A stretch of 64,000 nt of DNA. Origin: Toxotes chatareus. Taxonomy: Eukaryota; Chordata; Actinopteri; Toxotidae. The position numbers and the translations under genes are program-made. How positions within the stretch are numbered: the stretch's first letter is position 1; each line of letters starts with the position of its first letter. Below, in pieces: positions 50,901-62,969 of this stretch. Below the pieces are notes generated by a model, which was not told the origin of the DNA, made no database searches, and was given only the letters and a program-made list of their open reading frames with translations. The stretch lies in contig CM028884.1 in assembly GCA_016801885.1 (NCBI GenBank), positions 9,366,181-9,430,180 of the forward strand. The letters run 5' to 3'.

Positions 50901-53900
50901 TTCCCCTTATTATTGTACATGGGCATATTTTTCATAAAGGGTCAGAGGGCAAAACCTGACCAAGGGTTTATTCATTTGTTTGCAAGTGTTTGTGTGCGTG
51001 GGTGTCTTTCCATTCCTGCTTTGTTTCACAAATATCTAAACGTAGCCTTTTCTGTTTCTCATCAGTACCTTTCACAGAGTACATCACTAGAAGTGCTTTG
51101 CATAATAAAGGTGACCTCTTTTATACTTTAAATTCTTAAAACTAATTGAGTCTGAGGTGCTCTCATAATTGCGAGGGGAAGGGACTGTTGATAAAAAAGG
51201 GTACAGTGTAGTCTTTCTACGTGAAATTAAAGCAGGTGAAAAAAGCAACATTTCAGTATGCCAGTATTACTGTCACTGCCATTAAATGATAAAAAAAATA
51301 GCATGGCCAACACCTGCCATTTGCTTGCTGTAAAGTGATGTGTTATATTCTTCAAACGTGATAATAAGTTCATCAGAAAATTGTTGTGTGTTTTGTGATC
51401 ATTCAGTTTGGTTGTGCAAACCTTGAGCAAGGATATGTACCTTTTCCTTTTTGTAGACTTTGAGCTTATCTGTCCACCAGAGGGCAGCAACAGTCAGAGC
51501 AAACCTTTGTTGGTTTCCTTCACCTTTGTAAGCCCACCCATCATAACAGAAAATTAGTCAATGCCTACATAATGCAGAGAACTGACAGATGTATACATGT
51601 TATTAAATATATAAATGAGCATAGATAATTTAAAGAATTTGAGAGCGATATCCTTAAAGCAAATGTAATTTCGATCCAGTTTCCTATTAAATTCTAACAG
51701 CTGCTGCTACCAAATTCCACGTTAGTATCCACTGAGGCATAGGTGATGTTTTTTTTCATTTGTTTTTTTTTTTTTGAAAATAGTCTTTTAGTGTAAATTA
51801 TTTAGTGTAAATACAGTGTGCCTTCATTTTCTATCAGGGCCTCTCTAAAAGAATGCTAAAGACATTTTGGTCCCTGAACTTCTCATTTCTTTTGGCCTGG
51901 ATTCTGGCAGCCTTGTAGTCAGTGTTCATTATCTGCTCTTACAGCTTTGACTTCAGCACAGCAATTACATCCTCAGCTGCGCTGATTAATCCAACATGGA
52001 GGCATTTCACAAAATGGTTTTGAAAAGACATTTCCAGACACTTACCAGGGAGTAGCTGTGGCACGGCTTGTTTATGCAGATAGACCACAGCTAGTCATAT
52101 TGCAATAAGATGTTTTCAATGGCTGCTTAAGTGTTCTCTTAACCTCTAGTGTACACTGTGCAGAAAACAATAGACTGTTCGCAGTGTGATTAATTTAATC
52201 TATTTGACTCTGACATAAAATGGAGGTCTGCCTGTTGTCATGTTTGGGTAACGTGCATTTCTATTGTTGAATGTATTCCCTCTGTGGCCATTCGTTAATA
52301 TGTCTCCAATTCTCTCTGCCTAACTGCTTAACCTTCCATTCTCTCCTGGCAATCACATAATCAATCACTGTCCCATTACTTGACAAGGCAGACAAAGCGA
52401 GTGTATGAGTGAGAAAAACCTTTTGCCCTGTCTCGACAAGCAAGAGGAATGTCGGCTTCAGAGGCTAACACAGGCAGAAAACATAGGCCCAGTAAATATT
52501 CAATTTAAAGGATTCCCAGATAAGGCGAGTTGAAAAATTGAGGCAGCACCCATTCTTCTAGATAAGAGAAGACGGAGCCATCTGGAGGCTGGGAGATAGC
52601 GAACTCCCACGCCATCCCAGAGACCTCACTCTCATCTGCTGCAGCAGCAGAGAAGGGAAAAATAGAGTGCCAACACTTTCATTATGTTAACTTCAAAATG
52701 AATTTATTCACATTCAGTGCATGTAGTTATTGGCTTTGGTAAACAGAAGGTTACTGTTATGTCCACCGTGATATATAACTGTGATTGGTCAGTCTGGACA
52801 TAATGTTGTCCTTCTTCAAAGATTTAATAGCTTAGTAACTATTTCGTGAGATATTTCTAAGTGTTTAAAAGCCAAAATAGGGCATTACCATTTTGAAGTT
52901 ATTTAAAAATAATCCAAATTGTACTTAAACAATCTCATTCTTTCTACAATTCGATCTTTAAGTCTGCTGCATTATCAGTTACCACAGCAAAAAAACACCA
53001 AAACCTGATCCAAATAATCGTTAATATGTCCATCCGCGTTTGACTTCTCCTTCAGGATTGAAGATATGGGTAATTTGATTGGTACTGAAAGCAAGTTTAC
53101 CAGTTTTTTCTCTATTTATTCTGTTACATAGAAAGAGAAAGTGCTTCAAACACTGTGTGCATGCTCACATAGTGAATTTAAGGCCTAGGCCTGTATCTCC
53201 TCCAAATCCACCTTGACTGCACTTTGAAAACAAATGTTATTGGCAAAATGGACTCTCAGCTTTTGAATAACCTTGTCCACATTCTTATAATGCACTTTGT
53301 TGACTCCTCCACCATGCTATTTCGTGCCAGCCACATTGGATTTAGCTCCAGGATAATGCTTTTGTCAGTATGTTTTATCTGTTCTCTCACTCAGGTACGC
53401 TATGCCGTTATCCCTAATTACACCCACTGCATTTTACACTTGGCCCAGAATTCTTAATGCTTGATAACAGGTCGATTTGAAATGTACTTATAGCGGCATT
53501 ATCTTTTTGACCTGTATCGCAGACCGACTGTCCCATAGGCTCTTGGGTGAAAGCTGTTAACTCTGTGATAACAACGACCTGAAGTGATAACCTTCCAGCA
53601 GTCTCGAGGACACACAGTTTGCTACATATGTGCTGTATTGCAGTGGCAGCATTTCTTATTCAACCTTGGGTGCTCTGCTGCGCTCTGATTCATTTAATGG
53701 GATTGAGAGGGAGGTTATTCACAATGTCTGCCATAGACTGGTAAAGTGCTGGCTGACCACTGTATGAAATATTACTATTTGTATTCCTTTGAAAGACAGA
53801 TTTGAACAGAAATGCCACAGGAGTGAATTCTCTTTCTTTCTCTATTTTAAGCTGTAATAGAACTGTCTCACCACTTAGAAGTCACTTTGATTAATTTACT

Positions 53901-55480
53901 TTAGGAGGCCGATATCTGCGTTTGCAGATTTTCATTAAGATCAACAGTAAAAGCTTCAGACAAAGTTCCACTTGTCTAAGTTATTATCCCCGGAAGACAT
54001 GGTTGATTAAGTGGAAAAAGTTCTCAAGTATTTGGATAAAATAAATTCTCAGGAAGGTTTATTTTGTTTGTCTTGTTTAGGACAACTTTTCAAGAAATAT
54101 GTGTAGAAATCTTTAATCCATAAAATTCAATACCTATGCTCCTTCTTTTTTTTTTTTTTTTTTTCTATCACTCTTGATTCTGCTCAGAGTTGGATTTTGA
54201 TCCAGTTGCCAGCAACATGTCTGCAGCATCCAGTTAAGCTTCAGCAATTACTCAGGGGAACCTGTTTTGCAACTAAAATGGTATTTAAATGGTGTGAGAA
54301 TGCAGAGAGGCAATGCATAAAAAAATGTAAGCTGGAGAAAGTCTGCAGCCATTTCATTTATTATGTCAGTCAAGTACAAGTGCAGGGTGTTACTGTGAAA
54401 ACTTGGCTCTTTTTAGACCACGCTGTTCAGCATATTGTTTTCTTGAGAAATGGTAGAACTATACAGCGGAAGAGGTAGACTGTACAATACAATAGATACT
54501 GTGGGTGGGTAGGCCTATAGGCTGAGAGGGGAAGGAGCACGTTGCCTTGGTTTCATATTTTGCAGTAACAGTGTAGTGCGAAGCTCTGTCAAGCCTAGTT
54601 TTAATCCTTTTCTCCACTGTGTTGTGTGATGTTATGTTGTTATCTTAATGATAATCTGTGCTTGTATTTCTGCCCTCGGCATTTCTGTCAGGCTGGGTTG
54701 GTTTAGGAGCTGTGCCTTATCAACAGCTTTGTCATTAAATCAGCTTTTTCTACAGACAAATTTCACTGCCGTTACTCTTATCAAAAGATCAGCACACTGT
54801 GATTTTCTGTTCAATCAGAGCTTTGCAAACTCAATGATGTGTGAGTAAGACAGATGAAATACAAAACAAAAATTCCATTGGAAAAAAACCCCAATTTATT
54901 TAATTTTGTTTTCATGAGAGTTAATAATCAGACAAAAAAAATTGGTATGTGTTGCATTTCTCATATCATCAATGGCTTTAAGCTGTTTTTATTTTATGTT
55001 CTTGGGTCTACCTTGTGCATTTTTTTAAAGACTACACTTAAGAGCATTGAGGAATAGAGATGATTGGAACATAATGCTAATAAATGAATTTCTCCACAGG
55101 CTGTAGATAGTTTACTGCAACCAGGAATCTGGAACCTGTGCAATACATGGCTTTTTCTCTCCGTCGGTGTGAAATGGGATGTGAATCTGTAAAAGATGTT
55201 ATAGGACAGCAGCGCACATCATCACATTTTTGTGGATGTGAGAGACCGCGTTGGACGTGCCGAGAAACACATCCCTTAAATGCTATATGCACAGAGGCGA
55301 GCTTTTAGGTCCCAGGCAAACTGACCTCTGGGGGCTGGGATTGGTACTCAGTTCTTCTGAGAAAGCACTGTTCTGTCTGAGTGAGTGTTCTGATTGTCTC
55401 AGCATTGTGCTTGAGTGGAGGGCAGCGCCAGATGAACTCCTCTGATTCAATCCTCTCCACTGGTTGACACCGGTTCAGCC
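47912..55480. other. Gene-free region between dipeptidase and rpp25-like genes
   Basis: No coding chain on either strand across 7.5 kb. Few repeats are visible beyond poly(T) tracts. Balanced-composition stretches (48.8-49.1, 51.9-52.65, 53.5-53.75 kb) stand out from AT-rich surroundings and are the best places to look for conserved noncoding elements. If the plus-strand exons at 47.2-47.9 kb belong to a coding gene, this is its intron. Confidence 0.45.
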
Positions 55481-55482
55481 AG

Positions 55483-56304
55483 TCATTGAGGAGGGAGGAC
55501 TGAGATTCCTTCCCCCAAACACACTCTCTTACAGTGACTGAAACTGCTGTATGGCAAAGGTCCAAGAGGTCTCTTGCATGCTGTCTGCGAGGCAGATTCG
55601 ACACCCTCTTTCTCCTCCCACAGTGCACTGAGACTCTCCGGAGGTTGATAGCCTGGTTCCTCGGGATCCAGGGGATCTTTGGAAAGAAGGATGCTGATGG
55701 AGGGCACAGTCCTGTGCACCGTCATCTCAGATGCCCCCCCTTCAGTACTCTCCCATACCTCTTTGACCACCTTGTACCGGAGTTTGGTCAGCTGGTGCAG
55801 AGAGCCCACCTTTCGTTTCATGATCTCAGCACAGGTGATGGTCTTTGTGACTGCACGACCTGACCCGGTGAAGACCACCTGCCTCAGTCCACCACCACTC
55901 ACTCCTCCCCCACTTACACCCTTCTCTCCCTGCATCCGTGCCATGGCAAATCCCATTAAGTTGCGGATCTTACTTCCCTCCTTCACGCGCATCTCCAGCA
56001 CCCCAGAGGCCAGTCCTGGAAAGGGACAGGGGCTGTCCTCCTCAGTTCGGCAGACTTTCTTGAACCCTTCCTGCCCTAGTTTGAGTGCAGGGGGAGGGAC
56101 CGGTAGTGGTGCTGGCTTCAGCGGGCTGGTGACATTGACCACTGCTGGCTGGGCAGCATTGCTGTAAGTCTGACCCTGGTAGACAGTGCAGGTCCCATTC
56201 TCCATTTGCATCGGTCTGTTCACCTCCAGTCCTGGGTGGGGCCTGACAGCGTCTCTGGTCAGGTACTGGTTCTGGCCAGCGACCAGTCCACACCCTGTGA
56301 ACAT
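55483..56304 (-). CDS. rpp25: Ribonuclease P/MRP subunit p25-like protein (Alba domain)
   Basis: Subunit of nuclear RNase P and RNase MRP, which process pre-tRNA 5' ends and pre-rRNA; Rpp25 pairs with Rpp20 and binds the RNA. The single-exon frame encodes 273 residues from the first ATG. The Alba-domain core starts at residue 105 (MRVKEGSKIRNLM) and continues with VVFTGSGRAVTKT, CAEIMKRK, LRYKVVKEVW and ILLSKDPLDPEEPGYQPP to about 222, matching vertebrate Rpp25. Two oddities: about 80 extra N-terminal residues before the segment aligning with the human N-terminus (FKKV), and a Gly-rich insert GEKGVSGGGVSGGG at residues 127-140. The frame upstream is closed by a stop at 56335-56337. An AG just before 56320 could be an acceptor for a 5' exon. 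A later start at Met35 (MENGTC) is possible. The symbol may need an a/b or 'l' suffix. Confidence 0.9.
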   Translation of the reverse strand: MFTGCGLVAGQNQYLTRDAVRPHPGLEVNRPMQMENGTCTVYQGQTYSNAAQPAVVNVTSPLKPAPLPVPPPALKLGQEGFKKVCRTEEDSPCPFPGLASGVLEMRVKEGSKIRNLMGFAMARMQGEKGVSGGGVSGGGLRQVVFTGSGRAVTKTITCAEIMKRKVGSLHQLTKLRYKVVKEVWESTEGGASEMTVHRTVPSISILLSKDPLDPEEPGYQPPESLSALWEEKEGVESASQTACKRPLGPLPYSSFSHCKRVCLGEGISVLPPQ

Positions 56305-56865
56305 TTCAGCCGTCCTCAATGCTGTACCGCAGTGTTAGTCCAGACACACACTTGGAAACAGCTCAACATCATTTTCTTATGTATGTGGCACTTTTCTCTC
56401 CCTTCAGTCAACAGCTGTAAAGTTTCAAGACTTCATATAAGAAATATTACCCGCTCCCCCAAGAGCACTATCAATGAAGTCTTTAATGCTCCCTCTCAGA
56501 AAGAGCTGGAGAAATAAGATAAATGCCTGGCTGGTGAATTAAGAGCCCTGTCGAGACCATTCAAGATGTTCTTTAAAGAGCATCTCAATTTCATACCACA
56601 AATGACTGTTTGGAAAGTGCTCTGGAGACGGATAGAAAAAAAAAAAAAAAAAAAACACTAAGCTAAATTATCCTCTTTCTTTCATTTATATGTATTTCAT
56701 ATGGTGCTTTTAACCCTAATAGCTTCAAAAGATATGGAGTACTTTGTTGAATTCTCCTTAACAAAACTTTTCTACAGAGAAAGTGAAAGCTCGAATTAAG
56801 ACTCCACCTTTTCCTTAGCGATCCAGTCCAGCGTTGTTGATTTTGATCTGCTGATCATGTCGCTT

Positions 56866-57200
56866 TCAACTCAAAATTGACCTCTTGGGTTGTCCAGCTG
56901 TTAAGGTCCATCTCCTGTTTTGGACTCCTGGATGTTTTACTCCAGCTTGAGTGGGTCTGTGTCTCCTCTCCTTGTTCTCATCTTGGCGTCCACTGAAGTT
57001 GAGGTCAGGGTTGCAATGGATGTCTGCACCAGGGGTGTCCTCCCTAGAGCTCTGTCTTGTCTCCAGTGATGCTCTGGGAAGTCTGTTCTGTTCCCCACAA
57101 AGAGACATAAGGGACAGGAGCTGCCTCACAAATGCTCACAGGAGGAGTGTCTGTGCAGTTGAGGGGGAGCATGAGGGAAAGGGGAGACAGCCCTCTTAAA
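56866..57200 (-). other. Possible 5' exon or promoter-proximal region of rpp25-like gene
   Basis: A GC-richer stretch with an open minus-strand frame (about 87 codons) lies 560 bases upstream of the rpp25-like coding region. Its translation resembles no family I know. Because the coding frame starts just after a possible splice acceptor, a 5' untranslated exon in this interval is plausible but not shown. Confidence 0.2.
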
Positions 57201-60200
57201 GGCGCAGGTCTTTTCATCTTTTAGATGAACACGCTTCCCTCCACAACTGAAGCCTGCCATGTGAGGAAAAAGAGGAGGGTAGGGCTTACTGTGTCCCTTT
57301 AAAACCCAGAACACAGATCCCCGGCAACTTTGTCAATCTCTTTAGAGGACGTTCCAGTGTTCAATGTACATGACTGATTAAACCTGAGTTCTGAAATAGA
57401 GACTCAGTCAACCTTTAAAAATGCATTTTCAGCTATGAAACAATGAATTAAATTAGCTCTGTTATAATTGAAAACATCCTTCAAAGAGCCACTGAAAGTC
57501 AGCAGCATTAAATTGCACTGTACTTAGCCTTTATCCTATTAGATGTTTGTGACCATTACAATTTACATAATGCAGCATTAATAGCTTCATTGTTGAAGCA
57601 ATCAAGTGGCACGGTAAGAATGCCTGTCTCTTAACGCTTGAAATGTTATATTGTTACAGGGCTGGAGAGCCCTTGTGATCAAGGACACAAGGACCACAAA
57701 AAGCATAGAGGCATGACTTCCATGTTCAGGGTGCTGTATTAATAGTGACTGTCTTCATTAGTGTGGCAGATCGGTGCAGGTGAGGAGATGGGGCTGACAG
57801 GTGGGGTAATAAGCATCTTAATGGGCTTTCCATCACCAGTGGAGGGCGCTGGCTTGCTCTCTCCTGCACCGAGTCAGGCCCAGACAGCTGTAGCATCGCC
57901 CTGTTCGGCCCAGTCTCCTGGCCGACAGGTGGATTTGTTTTTGTGTGTGACTGACAGATGGGAGAATAGGTAAAGACAGCCCACTGAGGCTGAACCTATG
58001 AGGCCAAGAGAGAGAGACAGACTAGTCCTAACTACTCTCTGCTCGGTATATCCCATGGTGCACAGTAGTACACAGACAGTATAAACTCACTGTGGCTCAG
58101 CCCAGTCCTTACTGTGAGGTTAATTCACAGTGGCATGTGTATTATATTGGATCCCTATGGTAATCAAGGAAAAAATAAGGAAACCCCCTCCACCCCCACC
58201 CCCAACTCCAACTGGCAAAGTTGAAAGTGGATTTCAGTGTCTTTTATTAGCAGCGTTTGAATGAGAATCATCACTGAACAATCAATAGACTGATTGGATC
58301 TGTGGAATGATTAACTTTTTTTTTTTTGTTAATTCGTATGTACTAGGTGGGAGAGCTGTTTGTCTCTGGAACTATTCCAGACACTGCAGGAGACGTAGCA
58401 AATATCTTTTTTTTTTTTTTCTCTTTTCTTTCTTTTTCTTGCCTTTTTTTTGTAAGCTAAGAAGAAGTCAGGAGAGAGGGAAGACAGGGAGGAGGGAGGG
58501 TCTGTAGCGCTCAACACCAAAGTGATCATTCTGTTGTTTGGGAGAAATTACCCTCATCAGTCATACAGAGATGCACAGCTGCCTAAGGGGATCTGGTAAT
58601 GTTACTGCATAATAAACTGTGTTTGTGTGTGCGTGCACGTTTGTGTGTTCACAGCGAGAGCAAGAGGAGGCAAGAAAGAAATGCGAGAGGGCAGGGGGTA
58701 AAAGAAGTCTGATTTAACCACAGAGAGGTTAAAATTGATGATAAAAGCAGCTCTGTAATCATCCCTCCTTACTACATGATGTTGGCACATCATTTATTGC
58801 TTCTCAGTTTAACTTAAGGAACCTGTTTTGCTGGTGGGAATGTGATAGATTAAGCAATTCGGCTTCTGAGCAAAAATGCAAGGTTCTGAGAAAAGTGTCT
58901 TCAGACACATATTCACAACGTTTTGTGTCTCCATCAAAGACAAAACTATACTCCAGATGGCTAAATAAAACCATCAGGGCTTTGCAGAAGTGCCGTGTAT
59001 TGACTTTTTTGAGCGGCGCTTTTTTCCTTTAAGTGGCTTCATTTAATGATGGGTAGAGGCTCACGCTTGGCCACTCACTCCTTCACACCTCCTCCACAGA
59101 GTTGGCCTCTGCTCCCGTAGCTCTCTAAGCACTTACTCCTCACTTTATCTGACCTTGGCTGGCATCTGTGACAGTCTAGGCTTTCTCTCCTGCACGCTTA
59201 CTTCTCATTCTTCGTTCAACAACCACCCTCGGCTTTCTCTCCTGCCCACCATAATTTAAGTAAAGAAAAACCATTTATTCTCTAAGACTGTGACAAATAG
59301 CAGTGGTTGTATCTTGCTCTTCTCCCTTTTTGCTATGTACTTCAGATATCTGAAGTGGTTGCTGTTATGAATTGTAGGGCTGTCCCTTTGTTTGTTGCAG
59401 CACTGCAGAGTCCGGTTGTAGAGGGGCTTGTTGTGCTGTTGTCAGGGCTGCACATAAGCACGGTGCCTCGCTGTGACAGCCGGTCGCTCACTTTACGTTA
59501 ACCGCAAGTGTTTTCACGGTCATCAACCAATGGTGGCCTGGAGGCTGTCATTTTGCTCCGTGTGGAGCTCGCCCGCGGCTTGGTTCTGCCCCACAAACTC
59601 ACAGCCGGCCCTGGTGGGGGGACAGAGCAACACACACATGCATATGAACACACTTACTGAGACACACACACACCCACTGGATAGGCACACATGCACACAA
59701 AAAACTATATGCTCAGCATAAGGCAGGCTGTTGGAGCAATTACAGAAACATGGCAGAACACGATGAAGCAGGCCCTACTATCAGAAGGGAAATAGAGTGA
59801 GCAGAGGAAAAATGATGACGCCATTAATAACAGGGAGGCTCAGAGGCTCGTGGGGAGGTGGGGGTGGATGACCCTCTCTGTGATTTCCCTGTGACAGCAC
59901 TTTGAGGTGCAAATGGTTGTGTTTGTATTAGATTTTTGGACGTTTAAATGGGCATGTTTTTGCTTCAAAGGCAAAAAAATTATATATATATATATATACG
60001 ATGCTGAAATATGCCAAATGATGTGTGAAGTGATGTTTTCCTGTCACTCATGCTTCCATTATTTTGGTAAATGACAGGTCAGATGTCCTTATTCTCGTTC
60101 TCTCTTTTTGCGTCTCTTTCTCAAGCTATTCATACACATCTCCTCTCCCCCAGCTGCTGCTTTCCCCTCGGCACTGCAATGCAGATATGTCTCGCACACT

Positions 60201-61560
60201 GGCAGGAAACTTTGAAGACGCTTGTGAAAGTAGAACATGAGAGAAAAGAGGGAAGGGCATGAAAGAGATGGAACCAAAGGTAGAAGAGGACAGGACTAGT
60301 GAGAATATATGCAATACTGCCAGAAGTTATTTAAAAAAAAAAAAAAGTTTCTGCACTTGGACATCCCAAGAATTAGAATGTGAAAAAGCTGAAGCATATG
60401 GTAGACAAAAAAAAAAGACAGACATGGAAACTCTTGATTTATGAGAGACCTATCAGTGGAAGTGATGTCTATAGCTTCATCAACTAAACTGCTTTACAAA
60501 GCTACCACACCACTTAACAAATGTTTTGATGTTTTTGAAGTAGCACCATGATGTCAAAGGGTGGCATTTTTTGGTTCATCATTAATTTGAATTGGGCAGA
60601 GCTGGACCCTGTTGATCTCTGTTTTTAGGTGTATTATTGCACACAGTTTGATTAACAGCGCTGTCTCTAATTTAAACTGACAACAGCAGTTGATAATAGC
60701 ATTTGCATTTGGTGCTTCTGTTTTGTCTGGCCTCAGGCTAAAAGTTAATGGACTTTATAGATTTTTTTTTATCAATTATATCAAGAATTAATTGGCCATA
60801 TTGAAACAAATGCAAAAAGTAAATTAATGCCTCAGAGAAACTATTCACTAATTCTGTAGATTTCAACTTCTAATGCTATTGAATGTATACTCGTAGACAA
60901 ACCAATAAACAATTTTTATTTATTTTATTAAATCTGGTAGATATAAAGTACCACAATATTGATTTGCATGTAGCCACCCATTTAATACACATCACTTTTA
61001 CTTCTTTGTTTAGATTTTGGAATATATTGGTCTGGTATTCCAGGCAGCTATTGGCTACCATCTTTGTCCGTCTTCTCTGAACTTGCCTGATATGTGTAGT
61101 CCTTCACATCTGGTCTGTGTTTATTTTTGTCAGTAATCTTAGGTTTTGAATCTTTGTAAACATTAGTGTGCAAACATTATTAGAATGTTTCAATCCTTAA
61201 GATTTTCATTATACCAAACCCCATTTTGATACTATTCACACAGGGCTTTTTTCTACCAATAGCCATCATTTAGTTATTATCCTTTTATAGTGTAGTTTTC
61301 ATTTTTTCCGTAAGAGTCAGCTTTTCCTGTGTGGTATTCAAATTGCCAACACATTGCTCAAGGGATTCAAAGTAAACGATGCATGCATCCAGTGTTACTG
61401 TTCATAATTTTATCTCATAGATAGAAGCCTCCCTGTTTACTGATCACTCTCCTACAGCTGTGTGAGAGTTGATTTGTTTTTCTACCACAAAGTGAACATT
61501 TTTTTTAATGGTGCCGCATTAAACATGTTCAGCTGGTGAACTTATGAATCAGCTGCAGGA
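57200..61560. other. Gene-free region
   Basis: Only short frames, poly(T) near 58310 and 58410, a (CA)-rich stretch near 59630-59700 and (TA)n near 59980. No gene, RNA or intact transposon seen. Confidence 0.5.
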
Positions 61561-61567
61561 AACACAA

Positions 61568-62965
61568 TGTACAGTGGGTTTGGAAAGTACCCTCACTTTT
61601 TGCACATTTTATTATCTGTAGATTTAATTTGAAATGGATAAAATTCTCCATCTACACTCAGTAACCAATAATGACAATGCGAAAACATGTTATTAGAAAT
61701 TTTAACAAATGTGTTAAAAATCAAAAACCGAAATCCCTCATTTACAAAAATATTCGGACCCTTAATTCAGTACTTTGTAGAAACCCCTTTGACGTCAATT
61801 ACAGCTTCTAGTCATCTTGGATAAATCTGTACAAGCTTTGCACTACTGTCTTCAGGTCTCCTCTCTCTTGTTTTATGGACTTTTGCTGGGCCACGCAAAG
61901 ACAGTGAGAGACCACTACAATGTTTGTGTTGGCTGAATGCCTCAGGTCACTGTCATGTTGAAAGGTGAACTGTCGCTCCAGGCTCAGGTTCTGTGCACCT
62001 CTTCAAGAACCTCTCTGTATTTGGCAGCAGTCGTCCGTCCCTCAGTCCGTCTGAGGAACCCCCCCGTTGTGTTATGCTGCCTCCAGTGTGGCCAGCACCA
62101 TGACTGGAACAAACTATGTGTGTACACCAGACATAGAGTTTTGATTTCTGCCCAAAAGGTTCAATTTTTGTCTCATCACACCAGAGAATCTTTTTCTTCA
62201 TGCCCTCAGTGTCCTTTAAATGCCACTTGGCAAACTCCAATCAGGCTGTCATATGCCTTTTCCTTAGTGTGGCTTCCGTAAAGCTGCTCCAACATTAAAG
62301 GCCCGATGGATGAAGTGCTGCTGATGTCCATCCTTCCTGCAGGTCCTTCCATCTGTGCAGAGGACTTCTTAAGCTCTGTTAGAGTGACTGTTGGGCTCTT
62401 GGTCACTCCCATAACCAAGGCTCTTCTTGACCTGTTATTTAGTTTGACCAGAAGGCCAACTCTGTGATGATTCCAAAATTATCCTCTTTCCCAATTTCCT
62501 AGGTCACTGTGCTCCTGGGAACACTCCCAGCTTTAGAAATGGCTTTATACCCTTGCCCTGATCTATGCCTCACTGTGAAATTTTATGGCAGAGGGCTACA
62601 GTTTCTTGGACTTATGGTTTGGTTCTTGTCCTGTCATTCAGTGTGCATTGTGGGACCTTATAGAAACAGGTGTTCACCTTTTATAAACTATGCCCAGTCA
62701 ATCCAGTTTGCCAGTGGCGGACTCAAGTTCTAAACATATTTCAAGGATGGTTAATGCAAACAGGATACGCCTGACCACAAAATAGAGAGTCGCAATAAAG
62801 AGTCTGAATATTTTTGTAAATTTGAAATTTTTTTGGGATTAGAAAAAAAATCTCTAAAAATTTCTAAAAATGTGTTTTCACTTTGTCATTATGGATTATT
62901 AAGTGATGGGCAAAACAGTAATTTTATCCAGTTAAAATTAACACTATAAAGTATTCAAAAGGTGT
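61568..62965 (-). pseudogene. Decayed Tc1-family transposon, transposase on minus strand
   Basis: The left end CAGTGGGTTTGGAAAGTAC follows a TA and is the standard end of this abundant fish Tc1 family. The right end is a degenerate inverse (ATTTTATCCAGTTAAAATTA). Minus-strand pieces in different frames match the transposase: PTVTLTELKKSSAQMEGPAG, then AFAKWHLKD-like MEFAKWHLKDTEGM, ILWCDETKIEPFG with the first catalytic Asp, and GGSI. The segment carrying the last catalytic Glu (normally SPDLNPIEH) is deleted or scrambled. At about 1.4 kb it is shorter than the usual 1.6 kb. Non-autonomous. Confidence 0.88.
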
Positions 62966-62969
62966 TATT

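Noticed and set aside
55534..56167. Plus-strand open frames of 109 and 162 codons
   Set aside because: Antisense shadows of the rpp25-like coding region.
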